Positions 6,642 through 7,807 of a stretch of 7,807 bases of DNA are shown here, piece by piece. The stretch is taken from positions 1-7,807 of the forward strand of contig CAYNCU010000204.1 in NCBI GenBank assembly GCA_964395765.1. The letters run 5' to 3'. The DNA is from DATDPY01 sp964395765. GTDB taxonomy: Bacteria; Bacteroidota; Bacteroidia; Cytophagales; Cyclobacteriaceae. The translations under genes were made by a program, and so were the position numbers. Numbering within the stretch: position 1 is the first letter of the stretch; the number at the start of each line of letters is the position of its first letter. The notes beneath the pieces were generated by a model. It had not been told where the DNA came from. It searched no databases and was given only the letters and a program-made list of their open reading frames with translations.

Positions 6642-7586
6642 TCATTTTCCTTCGCTCAGGAAAGATCTTATATTTTCATAAATCTTGTCGACCAGCAAAG
6701 TACGTGATTCCACGCTGGCCCATGCGATGTGAGGCATAATAAGCAGCTTTTCCCTGGTTTTTATGTTTAAAAAAGGGCTGTCTGTTGAAATAGGTTCTTT
6801 TTCCAGTACATCAAGCCCGGCACCTGAAATGATATTATTATCCAGGGCAAAGACAAGGTCCTTTTCATTGACAATTCCGCCCCTTCCGGCGTTGATAAGT
6901 ATAGCGGAAGATTTCATTTTTTTGAGCTGATTCAGATTAAACAGGTTTTTCGTGTTCTCATTTAAGGGAGCATGAATAGAAATGATATCCGATTGCTTTA
7001 AAAGTTCATCAAAGCTTACACGGTCATAACCGGGATCATTATGGTTGCCGGAAGTGGAGTAATAAATAACTTTTGACCCGAAAGCTTCGGCGACCGCGGC
7101 TGCCTTTTTTCCGATGGTGCCGAGTCCCGCTATGCCGAAAGTTTTCCCATTCAATTCACTGAATTCAGGACCATGGTGGGTAAAGATGGGACTTTTTAAA
7201 TATTCACCGGAACGAACGTAGTCGTCATAATAACGGATTTTTCCCAGGAGGTACAATAACATGGCAAAGGTAGACTGAACTACGCTGTTGGTGGAGTATC
7301 CGGCAACATTCTTCACCGGGATATTCTTTAATCGTGCATAATCAAGATCAACATTATTCATGCCTGTGGCGGCGATGCAGATTAGTTGAAGCTTTGGAGC
7401 CATTTCCATCACTTTTTTATCGATCATCACCTTATTGGTAATAATTATCCCGGCCTCAGTGATCCTTTCTTTTACTTCCCCTTGTGAAGTGGTTTCGTAA
7501 AGTGAAAGATTTCCGAATTCCTCCAGCCTTGAAATATTGGGAACATTTCCGATTGTGCTCTTATCAAGAAAGACTATGTTAACCAT
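6642..7586 (-). CDS. D-2-hydroxyacid dehydrogenase (glycerate dehydrogenase/hydroxypyruvate reductase type)
   Basis: This 314-residue cytosolic enzyme reversibly reduces 2-keto acids with NAD(P)H. The order is a catalytic half (1-~100), a Rossmann domain with GLGTIG at 154-159, and a return to the catalytic domain at the C-terminus. The triad is complete: Arg235 in NAGRGGIVNE, Glu264 in DVLEKEP and His286 in PHIAWAS. Length is normal for the family. The residues after the second Rossmann strand read IYYSTSG (174-180) with no acidic residue, so strict NAD preference is not expected and NADP use is possible. The overall look is closest to glycerate dehydrogenase/hydroxypyruvate reductase, but substrate assignment in this family from sequence alone is unreliable; 2-ketogluconate or phosphoglycerate-like substrates are alternatives. 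The ATG at 7586 follows an A-rich leader. The gene diverges from the partial gene at 7682 and seems monocistronic within the window. Confidence 0.92.
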   Translation of the reverse strand: MVNIVFLDKSTIGNVPNISRLEEFGNLSLYETTSQGEVKERITEAGIIITNKVMIDKKVMEMAPKLQLICIAATGMNNVDLDYARLKNIPVKNVAGYSTNSVVQSTFAMLLYLLGKIRYYDDYVRSGEYLKSPIFTHHGPEFSELNGKTFGIAGLGTIGKKAAAVAEAFGSKVIYYSTSGNHNDPGYDRVSFDELLKQSDIISIHAPLNENTKNLFNLNQLKKMKSSAILINAGRGGIVNEKDLVFALDNNIISGAGLDVLEKEPISTDSPFLNIKTREKLLIMPHIAWASVESRTLLVDKIYENIRSFLSEGK

Positions 7587-7632
7587 TGTGATATTTCAAT
7601 TTTTGCCCGTGAAGTTAAAAAGAACAAAGCAA

Positions 7633-7664
7633 TTGGTAATATTATCTTTTATCTGTTAAATTTT
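7633..7664 (+). promoter_or_regulatory. Candidate Bacteroidetes-type promoter of the gene at 7682
   Basis: TTG (7633-7635) and TAAATTTT (7657-7664) have centres about 26 bp apart and match the -33 TTG / -7 TAnnTTTG pattern with one mismatch (the last base). Transcription would begin near 7669-7672, leaving a leader of about 10-13 nt. On the opposite strand TTGCTTTG (7625-7632) is a one-mismatch -7 candidate for the dehydrogenase, but it has no matching TTG at -33. Confidence 0.4.
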
Positions 7665-7681
7665 TACGAAATTGGCAGACT

Positions 7682-7807
7682 ATGTTCAGTTTTAAACGGA
7701 TATTATCACCGCGTGAACTTCTCAATGAAAAGAAGAAGGATTACAGGAATATAGTCCTTATGCAGGCCTCCATGGTTGTGATAGGACTTATGTTATCCGA
7801 ATTTATA
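7682..7807 (+). CDS. Probable membrane protein, 3'-truncated by the window edge
   Basis: An ATG at 7682 opens 42 codons that run off the window end without a stop. The visible protein has a basic N-terminus (MFSFKRILSPRELLNEKKKDYRN) followed by a hydrophobic stretch, IVLMQASMVVIGLMLSEFI, likely a transmembrane helix starting near residue 24 with the N-terminus in the cytoplasm. A promoter-like sequence lies directly upstream and the gene diverges from the dehydrogenase, both of which support a real gene. I do not recognise the family; too little is visible. Confidence 0.6.
   Translation, partial: MFSFKRILSPRELLNEKKKDYRNIVLMQASMVVIGLMLSEFI

Noticed and set aside
1..7807. CRISPR array, tRNA/rRNA, insertion sequence, phage or toxin-antitoxin genes
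   Set aside because: No regularly spaced repeats, cloverleaf genes, transposase or phage motifs, terminal repeats or small toxin-like gene pairs were seen on either strand.

Overview
The window looks like chromosomal DNA from a Bacteroidetes (Bacteroidota) bacterium. The evidence is the moderate-to-low GC with AT-rich spacers, the near absence of Shine-Dalgarno sequences before the start codons, several spacers that fit the Bacteroidetes -33 TTG / -7 TAnnTTTG promoter pattern, and protein styles typical of the phylum (MacB/FtsX permease, PhoB/PhoR-like two-component pair, RecA without an acidic tail). Genus and species cannot be read from the sequence.

Layout. (1) 2-1174, plus strand: 3' part of a MacB-type ABC transporter permease, cut by the window edge. 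(2) 1311-2309, minus strand: complete recA, convergent with the permease across a 136-bp spacer that holds a hairpin. (3) 2310-2473: divergent spacer between recA and the next operon, rich in perfect dyad symmetries. (4) 2474-4642, plus strand: two-gene operon of a secreted outer-membrane beta-barrel-like protein and a membrane-anchored zinc peptidase of the 'predicted aminopeptidase' family (HELTH motif), 3 bp apart. (5) 4758-6505, plus strand: OmpR/PhoB-type response regulator and its histidine kinase, 5 bp apart. (6) 6506-6641: convergent spacer with inverted repeats. (7) 6642-7586, minus strand: D-2-hydroxyacid dehydrogenase of the glycerate dehydrogenase/hydroxypyruvate reductase type. 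(8) 7682 to the edge, plus strand: first 42 codons of a probable membrane protein.

How the genes work together. These are mostly housekeeping genes placed side by side, not one system. The clear functional units are the two-component pair (signal transduction at the inner membrane) and the barrel/peptidase pair (cell envelope; the shared role is inferred from the 3-bp spacing only). There is no sign of mobile elements, CRISPR, phage genes, tRNA or rRNA. I found no convincing new multi-gene system. The best leads are the cluster of operator-like dyads between recA and the envelope operon, and the barrel/peptidase pair itself.
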